This document shows positions 32,277-40,643 of a stretch of 64,000 nt of DNA, in pieces. The notes below the pieces were generated by a model. It saw only the letters and a list, made by a program, of their open reading frames with translations, ran no database searches and was not told the origin of the DNA. The stretch is taken from assembly GCF_039535785.1 (NCBI RefSeq), contig NZ_BAAAXV010000001.1:186001-250000 (forward strand), in the 5' to 3' direction. A program made the translations under genes and the position numbers. Position 1 is the stretch's first letter; each line of letters starts with the position of its first letter. This DNA is from Nonomuraea helvata (GTDB lineage Bacteria > Actinomycetota > Actinomycetes > Streptosporangiales > Streptosporangiaceae).

Positions 32277-32628
32277 GGTCCTTCTGGGTGGCGTCGCCCT
32301 CGCCGTCGGCGCGTTCACCCTCTTCTACCGGGGCCCGGGACAACCGTTCATCCGCGGCTACGTGAGCGACGTCAGCGCCACCATGCTGGTCTACGCGTTC
32401 TTGGGGCTGCTGTGGCGCACCACCGCCGCACGCCGCACCCTGGCCACGGCCGCGATCGCCGTTGCCGTCGAGTTCTACCAAATTGTCGGCATGACCCCGC
32501 CGGGCATCGGCGGTGTCCTGGTCGGCGCGTTCCCCGACCCATGGGACCTGGTCGCCTATGCCATCGGTATGGTCGCGGCCCTGGCCTGGGAACGCCGATC
32601 GGTCCGATCCGGTGATCAGACCGGCTGA
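32263..32628 (+). CDS. DUF2809 family membrane protein
   Basis: The 121-residue protein has about four membrane helices: a first helix (MVLLGGVALAVGAFTLFYRG), then PFIRGYVSDVSATMLVYAFLGLLW, VEFYQIVGM and FDPWDLVAYAIG-like segments typical of DUF2809 proteins, whose function is unknown. The ATG start is preceded by GGAGAA at a rather long distance; a TTG ten codons upstream is possible. It is divergent from the RiPP operon and need not belong to it. Confidence 0.8.
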   Translation: MRRAMVLLGGVALAVGAFTLFYRGPGQPFIRGYVSDVSATMLVYAFLGLLWRTTAARRTLATAAIAVAVEFYQIVGMTPPGIGGVLVGAFPDPWDLVAYAIGMVAALAWERRSVRSGDQTG

Positions 32629-32674
32629 CTCTCGGACGCCATGCCCATCGACGGCCGCTCGCACCCGCCGGAGG

Positions 32675-33440
32675 ATGGCCATTCTCACCGGCATCACCGT
32701 GCCCCTTGTGCTGGCCGTCGTCGTTTTCGTGGCCACGGTGCTGATCGGGCCGTTCCAGGAGGACGTCAAGGAAGGGGTGTCCGCCTCGGAGCCTCCCGTA
32801 CGGGTCGGCATCGAGGAGTCCTGGAACAACGACGTCGACATGGGCTGGGTCTTCGATCGGCCGCTGTCGGCGCAGGCCGTCAACGAGCTGCGCCGCCCAC
32901 GGCGGCATCCGGTTCTCCGGCTTCTGCCTCACCCGGGCCTGCGACGCGGCCAGGACCCGGTTCAAGCTGTCGCTGACGGGACGGAGGAGGAGCGAGGTCA
33001 GGGTCACCGACGTCGTCGGCCGGGTCCTGGCGCGCCGGAAGCCGCCGACAGGCGCCCTTGTGTGGGGGCCCACGGGCGGCTCAGAACAGATCGAGCCCGG
33101 CATCGTGTTCTTTGAGGAGAACCCCGCGGTCGAACGCCTGAAGGGTCTCGACGAGTACGAGCGGCCGACCCGCCCGTACTCCGACCAGAAGTTCGTCCAT
33201 CTCGCCCTCAACGAACCCATCGTCTTCGAGATCCTCGCCGTCAGCACCACCTGGGACGTCGGCTGGGAGCTCGTCGTCAAGCTGTCGGTCGACGGGAAGG
33301 CGGAGGAGGTGGTCGTACGGTCCGACGGCACGCCGACCGGCAGGCCGTTCCGCAACCCCGGGAAGATCTATGAGCCTCAGGTCTACAAGGGGAGCTTCAG
33401 GTGCGAGGTAGGGGCTCCGACCTGCGACCCCATGAGCTGA
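32675..33440 (+). pseudogene. Hypothetical membrane-anchored protein broken by a frameshift
   Basis: The N-terminal part (MAILTGITVPLVLAVVVFVATVLIG, one TM helix, then WNNDVDMGWVFDRPLSAQAVNELRR) is in one frame. The rest (HGGIRFSGFCLTRACDAART, VRVTDVVGRVLARRKPPTGALVWGPTGG, then to PTCDPMS) continues in the next frame from about 32898 to 33440. One surplus C in the GCCGCCC run at 32893-32898 explains the break. The downstream half looks intact, so this is a recent mutation or a sequencing error. The family is an extracytoplasmic protein of unknown function common in actinomycetes. Confidence 0.75.
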
Positions 33441-33459
33441 CCTGCCAAGCGCATGAGCC

Positions 33460-33879
33460 CTAACGGCCTCTGCGCAAGGCCCATTCGACGCCCGGACAGC
33501 GGTCCATCACGACGTCGAGGCCCGCGTCCAGAGCACGCTGAGCCGCGGTCTCGTCGATGACGCCGAGCGGGAGCCAGATCGCCCCGGCCCCGATCGCTAT
33601 CGCCTCGTCAACGGACTGCCCCGCGAGCTCGGAGCGCCGGTAAACGGCGACGACGTCCACCTTCTCCGGCACCTCGGCCAGTGACGGATATCCGGTCTCG
33701 CCCAGCACGGTCTCGGCGGCGGGATGGACGGGGATGATCCGCTTACCTCTAGCCTGGAGCAGCCGCGCCTGGTCGTAGGCCGTACGCTCGGGGTTGTCGC
33801 TCAGCCCCACGAAGGCCCAGGTGTGTGCCTCGTGCAGCATCCGCTTGATGACATCGACGTCCGCGAAACGGTTCTCCAC
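33460..33879 (-). CDS. CoA-binding domain protein (YccU-like)
   Basis: The 139-residue Rossmann-fold protein has AFVGLSDNPERTAYDQARLLQ, KRIIPVHPAAETVLGE, VDVVAVYRRSE and AIGAGAIWLPLGVIDE, the standard CoA-binding family pattern related to succinyl-CoA synthetase alpha. The exact role is unknown. The GTG at 33879 gives the usual family length. The longer frame up to 34095 runs antisense through an amidase relic and is rejected. GTG at 33927 is another candidate. Confidence 0.82.
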   Translation of the reverse strand: MENRFADVDVIKRMLHEAHTWAFVGLSDNPERTAYDQARLLQARGKRIIPVHPAAETVLGETGYPSLAEVPEKVDVVAVYRRSELAGQSVDEAIAIGAGAIWLPLGVIDETAAQRALDAGLDVVMDRCPGVEWALRRGR

Positions 33880-33948
33880 GTACCCAGCAACACGGCCGGC
33901 GCGCAGGAACTTCCCCTTCCGGGCCACGGACTCGCCCTCGAAAGAGGG

Positions 33949-34104
33949 GAGCAGGTGCCCGCCGGCACGGTGGCCGGCCTGCCGGTGGGGCTGCAGCTCG
34001 TCTGCCGTCCCGGGCGTGAGCTCCATCTCTTCCAGACCGCCGCCCGAGCCCTCGGCACAGCCGCCGGCCGTCCCCTTGAGGAGGCCGCCGGTCACGGCCG
34101 CTAA
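33949..34104 (+). pseudogene. C-terminal relic of an amidase
   Basis: About 50 codons on the plus strand contain PAGTVAGLPVGLQLVCRPGR and HLFQTAARAL, which is the conserved C-terminal end of amidase signature enzymes, and run to a stop at 34104. The catalytic Ser-Ser-Lys region is absent, since the upstream sequence codes for the CoA-binding protein on the other strand. The fragment overlaps the end of the GH4 gene by 4 bp. Confidence 0.5.
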
Positions 34105-35447
34105 GAGGAGCCCGGGATCGCGGCGGCGAGCTCAGGGATGCGGGCCCGGTAGCCGTCGAGCAGCCGGCGGGCCGTCGTCACCGAGTCGACCAGGGGATGC
34201 AGCGCGAACGCCTCGACCGCCAGGCGGGCCGAGCCGGTCGTGGCGGCCTCGATGGCGGTCTGCTCCACCGCCTTGACCTGCTGCATCAGGCCCAGGAAGC
34301 GGCCCGGCAAGGGCCGGGTCGCCAGGGGGCGGACGCCCGAGCCGTCCACCGCGCACGGGATCTCGACGACGGCGTCCGCGGGCAGGCCGGGCACCGCGGC
34401 GCCGTTGCGCACATTGAGGATCATGGAGGTGGGCTCGCCGCGGGCGATGGCGGCCATGAGGGCCAGCGCGATGCCCTCGTACCCGCCCGCCTCCAGGTCG
34501 GCGGCGTCGCGCTCGCCGGCCTCGGTGGCGTCGCGGGCCTCGGCCATGTACGACTCGTCGCGCAGCCTGCGCGTCCTGACCCACTCGGCGAGCGCGTCGC
34601 CGGGCCGCGCCCGCACGGCCGCGTAGAAGTCGTCCTGCTGTCGCACCAGGGACTCCCCGCGCGTCTGGCCGGAGATCGCGGCCACCGACTCCCGGGTGAA
34701 GTAGTAGTAGTACAGGTACTCGTTGGGCAGCGCGCCCAGCGTGCGCACCCAGTCGGCGCCGAAGATGCGCGCCTCCTCCACCTGCCGCAGCGCGGCGTCG
34801 TCCGCGAGCAGCCCCGGCAGCGCGTCGCTCCCGTCGTGGACGAGGCCGCGCAGCCAGCCGAGGTGGTTGAGCCCCACGTAGTCGGGCGACACGCGCGCCG
34901 GGTCGAGCCCGAGGGCGGCGGCGGCCCGCCTGATCAGCCCGATCGGCGAGTCGCAGATGCCGATCACGCGGTCGCCGAGCACGTGCCGCATAGCCTCGGT
35001 GATCATGCCGGCGGGGTTGGTGAAGTTGATGACCCATGCCTGAGGCGCGAGCGCGGCCACCCGTTCGGCCACGCGCATCGCGACGGGGATGGTGCGCAGG
35101 CCGTACGAGATGCCGCCGGGACCGGTCGTCTCCTGGCCGAGCAGCCCCAGGTCCAGCGCGACCCGCTCGTCGGCCGTGCGGCCGGCCAGGCCGCCGACCC
35201 TGATGGCGGAGAAGACGAACGTGGCGTCGCGCAGCGCGGTGTCCAGGTCGGTGGTGATCTGGATGTCCGGTGGCTCGTCGTGCCCGGCGGCGAGTTGGCG
35301 CAGCACGTGGCGGATGGCCTCGAGCCGGTCCTGCGACACGTCGTACAGCACCACCTGCTCCACGCGCGGCTTGGCGGTGTCGCGCAGGAGCGCGCCGTAC
35401 ACGAGCGGCACACGGAAGCCGCCGCCACCGAGAACGGCCAGTCTCAT
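34101..35447 (-). CDS. GH4 family 6-phospho-beta-glucosidase or related glycosidase
   Basis: The 448-residue NAD- and metal-dependent glycosidase has the N-terminal dinucleotide motif VLGGGGFRVPLVYGALL, INFTNPAGMITEA, the metal ligands Cys165 (ICDSPIG) and His195 (LNHLGW), and the usual length. GH4 enzymes cleave by an oxidation-elimination route and most act on 6-phosphorylated sugars. No phosphotransferase system is nearby; a PfkB kinase and an ABC importer are, so the true substrate is open. It is 10 bp downstream of the DeoR gene in one operon. Confidence 0.9.
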   Translation of the reverse strand: MRLAVLGGGGFRVPLVYGALLRDTAKPRVEQVVLYDVSQDRLEAIRHVLRQLAAGHDEPPDIQITTDLDTALRDATFVFSAIRVGGLAGRTADERVALDLGLLGQETTGPGGISYGLRTIPVAMRVAERVAALAPQAWVINFTNPAGMITEAMRHVLGDRVIGICDSPIGLIRRAAAALGLDPARVSPDYVGLNHLGWLRGLVHDGSDALPGLLADDAALRQVEEARIFGADWVRTLGALPNEYLYYYYFTRESVAAISGQTRGESLVRQQDDFYAAVRARPGDALAEWVRTRRLRDESYMAEARDATEAGERDAADLEAGGYEGIALALMAAIARGEPTSMILNVRNGAAVPGLPADAVVEIPCAVDGSGVRPLATRPLPGRFLGLMQQVKAVEQTAIEAATTGSARLAVEAFALHPLVDSVTTARRLLDGYRARIPELAAAIPGSS

Positions 35448-35457
35448 CGGAATCCTT

Positions 35458-36237
35458 TCACGCCAGCAGGACCTCGGCGCCGGCGGTCGCGCAGTTGCGC
35501 AGCGTCGCCTCGTCGGCGCCCTGGTTCGTCACGATCACGTCGATGTCGTCGGGGCCGCACACCCGCAGGGCGCCGGTGCCGGGGAACTTGTGCCGGTCGA
35601 CGAGCAGCACCACCTGCCCCGCCGCCGCGATCATGGCCCGCTTCAGCGGCACCTCGGCCAGCGTGGTGTCCACGAGCTGCCCGTCCGGCCGCACGCCGCT
35701 GACGCCCAGGAACACGCGGTCGGCGACCACCTGGCTGAGCGCCGCCTCGGTCAGCACGCCCACCAGCGAGTGGTACGGCCGGCGCACCATGCCGCCGAGC
35801 AGCAGCAGCTCGACCTCAGAATCGGAGCGCAGCACGTCGAGCACGGCGAGGCTGGAGGTGACCACGGTGACGCGGCGCCCGCGCAGCCGCCGGGCCAGGC
35901 GCATGGTCGTGGTGCCGATGTCGAGCAGGACCACCTCGCCGTCGCTCACGAGCTCGGCGGCGCGGGCCGCGACCGCCTCCTTGTCCTGCTCGTCCACGGC
36001 CGCCACCTCGGCGAACGGCCGGTCGGTGTCGGTGTCGGTGTCAACGCTCGCCCCATCGTCGAGAAGCAGGGCGCCGCCGCGGACGCGCCGCAGCGTGCCG
36101 TCGCGGTCGAGCACCTCGAGGTCCCTGCGGATGGTGGACGGGCTCACGCCGAGCTGGCTGGCGAGATCGCGAACGCTGGTGGCGCCTGAGAGTCGGACCC
36201 GGCGCATGATCTCCGCATGCCTGAGGCGCTGAAGCAC
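35458..36237 (-). CDS. DeoR/GlpR family transcriptional regulator
   Basis: The 259-residue protein has an N-terminal DeoR helix-turn-helix (HAEIMRRVRLSGATSVRDLASQLGVSPSTIRRDLEVLDRDG) and a sugar-phosphate-sensing domain (DGEVVLLDIGTTTMRLARRLRG; VFLGVSGVRPDG). Such repressors respond to phosphorylated sugars, which the divergent PfkB kinase would supply. It therefore probably controls both the GH4 operon and the kinase-importer operon. Confidence 0.92.
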   Translation of the reverse strand: MLQRLRHAEIMRRVRLSGATSVRDLASQLGVSPSTIRRDLEVLDRDGTLRRVRGGALLLDDGASVDTDTDTDRPFAEVAAVDEQDKEAVAARAAELVSDGEVVLLDIGTTTMRLARRLRGRRVTVVTSSLAVLDVLRSDSEVELLLLGGMVRRPYHSLVGVLTEAALSQVVADRVFLGVSGVRPDGQLVDTTLAEVPLKRAMIAAAGQVVLLVDRHKFPGTGALRVCGPDDIDVIVTNQGADEATLRNCATAGAEVLLA

Positions 36238-36260
36238 GGCGCGAGCATATCAGTCAGATT

Positions 36261-36328
36261 CGCGCAGGAACATGCACCTTTGACCAAAAACTCCCAGGAG
36301 AGACTTGAAGTGCGCGAGCAAACGTGCA
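36261..36328. promoter_or_regulatory. Divergent DeoR/kinase promoter with imperfect direct repeats
   Basis: CGCGCAGGAACATGCA (36261-36276) and GCGCGAGCAAACGTGCA (36312-36328) are imperfect direct repeats about 51 bp apart in the 134-bp gap between the DeoR and kinase genes. Repeated operators are usual for DeoR-type repressors. Function is inferred. Confidence 0.45.
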
Positions 36329-36371
36329 AGATTTCCCACATCTCGATTCGTGTCGAGGAGGATTCATTCCC

Positions 36372-37568
36372 GTGTCCATGCAGGCCTACGACCCTCTCGC
36401 CGACGAGCGCACCCCGGAGGGGCCGCAGTTCGATGTCTTCCTGGCGGGCACGGTCTTTCTCGACATCATCTTCACCGGACTGCCCGCGATGCCCGCGGCC
36501 GGCACCGAGATCTGGGCGGAGGGCATGGGCTCGTGCCCCGGCGGCATCGCCAACCTCGCCATCGCGACCAGCCGGCTGGGGCTGCGCACCTCGCTGGCGG
36601 CCGCGTTCGGTGACGACGACTACGGCGACTTCTGCTGGCGGACGCTGGAGGAGCAGGAGTCGGTCGACCTGTCCAGGTCGCGGCGGTTCGAGCACTGGCA
36701 TTCGCCGGTGACGGTCTCCATGGCGGTCGACCGCGACCGGAGCATGGTGACGCACGGCCACCCGGCGCCCATGGCGGCCTCCGAGATGATCGGCAAGCCG
36801 CCCTGCTCCAAGGCGGTGATCGTGCCGCTGTCCACCGAGGAGCCGCTCGACTCCCCCGACAGTCCGTGCAACTGGGCCGAGCTGGCCCGCCGCGACGGCG
36901 CCCTCATCTTCGCCGACGTGGGCTGGGACCCCTCGGGCGCGTGGTCGCGGTCGCTGCTGGACCAGCTCGCCCTCTGCCACGCGTTCATGCCCAACGCGGT
37001 CGAGGCGATGGCCTACACCGGCGTCGACACCCCGCGCGACGCCCTCTACGTGATCGCCGACAAGGTGCCCGTCGCGGTGGTGACCGACGGGGCCAACGGC
37101 GCCATGGCCATCGACTCGGCGACGGGCGAGGAGGCGTTCGTGCCCGCGCCACGGGTGACGGCGCTCGACCCGACCGGCGCGGGCGACGTCTTCGGCGCGG
37201 GTTTCGTGCTCGGCACGCTGTGCCGCTGGCCGCTCTCCGACCGGCTGGCGTTCGCGCAGCTCTGCGCGGCGCTGGCGGTGCAGCAGTTCGGCGGCTCGCT
37301 GGCAGCGCCGGGCTGGGGCGACATCGCCGACTGGTGGCACGAGGTGCGCGACTCCGCCGACCACAGCGGCGCCTACGGCAGCTCGCTGGCCCGCCGCTAC
37401 GCCTTCCTCGACAAGCTGGTGCCCGTCGAGCCGGTGGGCGCCGTGCGCCGCGCCGCCGCCACCATCGCCCGGTACGCCGACGTCGGCCCCCAGCTCCCGG
37501 GGACCCGGCAGGACCGGCCCGACGACGAGGACCCCGACACGCCTCGCGTGCCCGCGCAGAAGGAGTAG
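36372..37568 (+). CDS. PfkB family carbohydrate kinase
   Basis: The 398-residue ribokinase-type enzyme shows FDVFLAGTVFLDIIFTGLP, GGIANLAIATSRLGLRTSLAAAFGDDDYG, VVTDGANGAMA and the catalytic signature LDPTGAGDVFGAGF. It would phosphorylate an imported sugar or nucleoside. The GTG at 36372 follows GAGGAGG; an ATG two codons later is too far from it. It is the first gene of the importer operon, and the solute-binding protein follows by 7 bp. It is longer than typical (300-320), with a C-terminal extension of about 60 residues rich in Pro, Asp and Arg. Confidence 0.9.
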   Translation: MSMQAYDPLADERTPEGPQFDVFLAGTVFLDIIFTGLPAMPAAGTEIWAEGMGSCPGGIANLAIATSRLGLRTSLAAAFGDDDYGDFCWRTLEEQESVDLSRSRRFEHWHSPVTVSMAVDRDRSMVTHGHPAPMAASEMIGKPPCSKAVIVPLSTEEPLDSPDSPCNWAELARRDGALIFADVGWDPSGAWSRSLLDQLALCHAFMPNAVEAMAYTGVDTPRDALYVIADKVPVAVVTDGANGAMAIDSATGEEAFVPAPRVTALDPTGAGDVFGAGFVLGTLCRWPLSDRLAFAQLCAALAVQQFGGSLAAPGWGDIADWWHEVRDSADHSGAYGSSLARRYAFLDKLVPVEPVGAVRRAAATIARYADVGPQLPGTRQDRPDDEDPDTPRVPAQKE

Positions 37569-37575
37569 TAAGACC

Positions 37576-38934
37576 ATGAACCCCCCGCTCCGAGCGCTCG
37601 CCGTGCTCACCGCCGGCGCCCTGTCCCTCGCCGCGTGCGCCCCGGGCTCCTCGGCTCCGCCCAGTCCGGCGGCCACCCCTCTGTCGTCGGTACGCACCGA
37701 CGCCCCGAGCCTCGGCAACGTCACGCTCACGGTCTGGGACCAGGAGGTACGCGGCGGCCAGGCGGCCCAGATGAAGCAGCTCAACGACGCCTTCCAGGCG
37801 AAATACCCCAACATCAAGCTCAACCGGGTGAGCCGCTCCTTCGACGACCTCAACACGACCCTGCGCCTGGCGTTGAGCGGCAACGAGCCGCCCGACGTCG
37901 TGGAGGCCAACAACGGGCGTTCCTCGATGGGCGCGTTCGTCAAGGCCGGGCAGCTCCGCCCGCTCGACGCCTACGCCGAGGCGTACGGATGGAAGAAGCG
38001 CTACCCGCAGTCCGTGCTGCGCTATGCGAGCTACAGCCCCGACGGCAAGGTGTTCGGCGAGGGCAACCTGTACGGCCTGCCGCAGGTCGGCGAGGTCGTC
38101 GGCGTCTACTACAACAAGGCCAAGCTGACCAAGCTCGGCCTGCAGCCGCCGAAGACGTGGGCCGAGTTCGAGGCCGCGCTGGCCAAGGCCAAGACGGCCG
38201 GCGAGGTGCCGATGCAGCTGGGCAACCTCGACAAGTGGCCGGCCATCCACGTGTTCGGCACCGTGCAGAGCCGGGGCGTCCCGAAGGACCAGATCGGCAC
38301 GCTGGCCTTCGGCCGCAAGGGCGCCTCGTGGAACACGCCGGAGAACACCAAGGCCGCCGAGGAGATCGTCGGCTGGGTCGACAAGGGCTACTTCAACAAG
38401 GGCTTCAACGGCCAGGGCTACGACCCGGCGTGGCAGGCGTTCGGCAAGGGCCAGGGCGTCTTCATGATCGCGGGCACCTGGTTGCTCGCCGACCTGCAGA
38501 AGTCCCTGGGCAAGGACCTGGGCTTCATGCTGCCGCCGGGCGCCACGGCCGACGCGCCGCCCGTCGCGACCGGCGGGACCGGGCTGCCGTTCGCGATCAC
38601 GGCCAAGAGCCCGCACCCTGACGCGGCGGCGGCGTACATCGACTTCATCACCAACGCCGACGCGATGAAGGTGCTGACCACCACCGGCAACCTGCCCGTC
38701 GCCGACACGGCGCAGCAGAGCGTCCCTGCGGGGCCGCAGCAGGACGTCTTCACCGCGTTCGGCACCGTGACGGCCAAGGACGGGCTGGTGCCGTACCTCG
38801 ACTACGCGACGCCGACGTTCGCCGACACGCTGGGCGCGGCGCTGCAGGACCTGCTGGCCAAGAAGCAGAGCCCGCAGGAGTTCCTGGCCACGCTGGAGAA
38901 GGACTACAAGACGTTCGCCGAGAGCAACGGGTGA
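37576..38934 (+). CDS. Sugar ABC transporter solute-binding lipoprotein
   Basis: The 452-residue family 1 extracellular binding protein has a lipoprotein signal (LSLAACAPG). The mature part has NVTLTVWDQEVRGGQAAQMKQLNDAFQAKYP and LYGLPQVGEVVGVYYNKAKLTKLG, typical of oligosaccharide binders. It works with the two following permeases; the shared ATPase (MsiK type in actinomycetes) is not encoded here. Confidence 0.92.
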   Translation: MNPPLRALAVLTAGALSLAACAPGSSAPPSPAATPLSSVRTDAPSLGNVTLTVWDQEVRGGQAAQMKQLNDAFQAKYPNIKLNRVSRSFDDLNTTLRLALSGNEPPDVVEANNGRSSMGAFVKAGQLRPLDAYAEAYGWKKRYPQSVLRYASYSPDGKVFGEGNLYGLPQVGEVVGVYYNKAKLTKLGLQPPKTWAEFEAALAKAKTAGEVPMQLGNLDKWPAIHVFGTVQSRGVPKDQIGTLAFGRKGASWNTPENTKAAEEIVGWVDKGYFNKGFNGQGYDPAWQAFGKGQGVFMIAGTWLLADLQKSLGKDLGFMLPPGATADAPPVATGGTGLPFAITAKSPHPDAAAAYIDFITNADAMKVLTTTGNLPVADTAQQSVPAGPQQDVFTAFGTVTAKDGLVPYLDYATPTFADTLGAALQDLLAKKQSPQEFLATLEKDYKTFAESNG

Positions 38935-39827
38935 GCCGACCCAGGACCTGGGGCCGGCCTCCCGGAGAGCCGCGCCGCGTCGCTTATCTCTACCTGCTTC
39001 CGGCGTTCGCCGTCTACGCGGTCTTCCTGCTCTACCCCATCGGGCGCGCGGTGCAGCTGTCGCTGTACGACTGGGACGGGCTGTCGCTCGGCCGCTGGGT
39101 CGGGCTGGACAACTACGTCGCGATCGTCGCCGACGAGGGGCTGCGGGCGGCGTTCGGCCACGCGCTGGTGCTGATCGTGTTCTACGCGGCCGGGCCGCTG
39201 GTCATCGGGCTGGGGCTGGCCGCGATACTCAACCACGCCAAGGTGCGCGGGCTCGGGTTCTTCCGCACGGTCGTGTTCCTGCCGCAAGTGGTGGCCATGG
39301 TCGTGGTGGCGGTGGCCTGGCGGCGCGTCTACGCGCCCGACGGCACGCTCAACACGCTGCTCGGCGCGATCGGGCTCGACTCGCTCACGCGGGGCTGGCT
39401 GGGCGACTACACGTTCGCGCTGCCCGCGGTCGGGGTGGTCGGCACGTGGTTCGAGACCGGGCTGGTGACCGTGCTGCTGCTGGCCGGGATGAGCCGCATC
39501 CCCGGCGACCTGTACGAGGCCGCGCGGCTGGACGGCGCGGGCGCGGTCAGGGAGTTCTTCGCGGTCACGCTGCCGTCGGTGCGCGGGGAGATCGCCGTCG
39601 CGCTGACACTGACGGTGATCGCCGCGCTGCGCACGTTCGACCTGGTGTACGTCACCACGCGCGGCGGGCCCGGCGACTCGACGTCGGTGCCGTCGTACGA
39701 GGTCTACCACCGGGCCTTCGGGCTCAGCCAGATCGGCTCGGCGGCGGCCATCGGCGTCACGCTCACCGTCGTCATCTTCGTGGTCTCGTTCGGGATCAAC
39801 CGGTTCGCGGACAGGAGGGTCTCGTGA
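38931..39827 (+). CDS. Sugar ABC transporter permease (MalF type)
   Basis: The 298-residue permease has six membrane helices starting VAYLYLLPAFAVYAVFLLYPI, and the EAA loop YEAARLDGAGAVREFFAVTLPSVRGEI. It starts with GTG overlapping the previous stop (GTGA) and is followed by the second permease with another GTGA overlap, so the three genes are translationally coupled. Confidence 0.92.
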   Translation: MSRPRTWGRPPGEPRRVAYLYLLPAFAVYAVFLLYPIGRAVQLSLYDWDGLSLGRWVGLDNYVAIVADEGLRAAFGHALVLIVFYAAGPLVIGLGLAAILNHAKVRGLGFFRTVVFLPQVVAMVVVAVAWRRVYAPDGTLNTLLGAIGLDSLTRGWLGDYTFALPAVGVVGTWFETGLVTVLLLAGMSRIPGDLYEAARLDGAGAVREFFAVTLPSVRGEIAVALTLTVIAALRTFDLVYVTTRGGPGDSTSVPSYEVYHRAFGLSQIGSAAAIGVTLTVVIFVVSFGINRFADRRVS

Positions 39828-40624
39828 TCTCGCGCGGTGAGCGGGTGGCCAACTACGTCATCCTGTCGGTGTTCGCCGCGTTCGCGCTCTTCCCCATCGT
39901 GACCATCCTGTCCGCCGCGCTCGGCCCCGCCGACAGCGGCGGCACATCCGGGCTGGGCAACTTCACGGCGGCGTGGCAGATCGGCCACTTCGGCACGTAC
40001 CTGCGCAGCAGCCTGGCGGTGTCGTCGTTCGTCGTGGTCGTGAGCGTGGTGCTGTCGATCATGAGCGGGTACGCGTTCGGCACCATGCGCTTCCGCGGCC
40101 AGTCGGTGCTGTTCTACCTGTTCATGCTCGGGATCATGATGCCGAGCGAGGCCATCGCGGTGCCGCTCTACTTCGACCTGCGCTCGCTCGGGCTGATCGA
40201 CACGTTCTGGTCGGTGGCGCTGCCGCAGGTGGCGCTGTCGGTGGCGTTCGGCACGTTCTGGATGCGGGCGTACTTCCGGGCCTCCAGCCGCGCGATCGTG
40301 GAGGCCGCCCGCATCGACGGCGCCTCGACCTGGCGCATCCTGTGGCAGGTGCTGGTGCCGCCGGCCCGGCCCGCCGTCGTCACGCTGACCGTGCTGGTCT
40401 TCATGTGGACGTGGAACGAGTTCCTCATCCCGCTGATCATGGTGACCAGCGAGTCGCTGCGGACGGCGCCGCTGGGCCTGGCCTTCTTCCAGGGCCAGTA
40501 CACCTCCGGCTTCACCCTGCTCGCCGCCGGGTCCGTCATCGTCGCGACCCCGGTGGTGATTTTTTACCTGTTCCTTCAGCGCCACTTCGTCCGCGGTCTG
40601 CTCCAGGGGGCAGTCCGCGAGTAG
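39824..40624 (+). CDS. Sugar ABC transporter permease (MalG type)
   Basis: The 266-residue permease begins VANYVILSVFAAFALFPIVTILSAAL and carries the EAA loop VEAARIDGASTWRILWQVLVPPARPAVVTL. The GTG start overlaps the stop of the MalF-type gene (GTGA) behind AGGAGGG. A much longer frame upstream is antisense noise over the first permease. It ends 19 bp before the deacetylase gene. Confidence 0.92.
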   Translation: MISRGERVANYVILSVFAAFALFPIVTILSAALGPADSGGTSGLGNFTAAWQIGHFGTYLRSSLAVSSFVVVVSVVLSIMSGYAFGTMRFRGQSVLFYLFMLGIMMPSEAIAVPLYFDLRSLGLIDTFWSVALPQVALSVAFGTFWMRAYFRASSRAIVEAARIDGASTWRILWQVLVPPARPAVVTLTVLVFMWTWNEFLIPLIMVTSESLRTAPLGLAFFQGQYTSGFTLLAAGSVIVATPVVIFYLFLQRHFVRGLLQGAVRE

Positions 40625-40643
40625 CCGTCCTTCCGGAGGTCCC

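Noticed and set aside
33880..34095. N-terminal extension of the CoA-binding protein
   Set aside because: It has no family similarity and is antisense to an amidase relic; the family length is met by the GTG at 33879.
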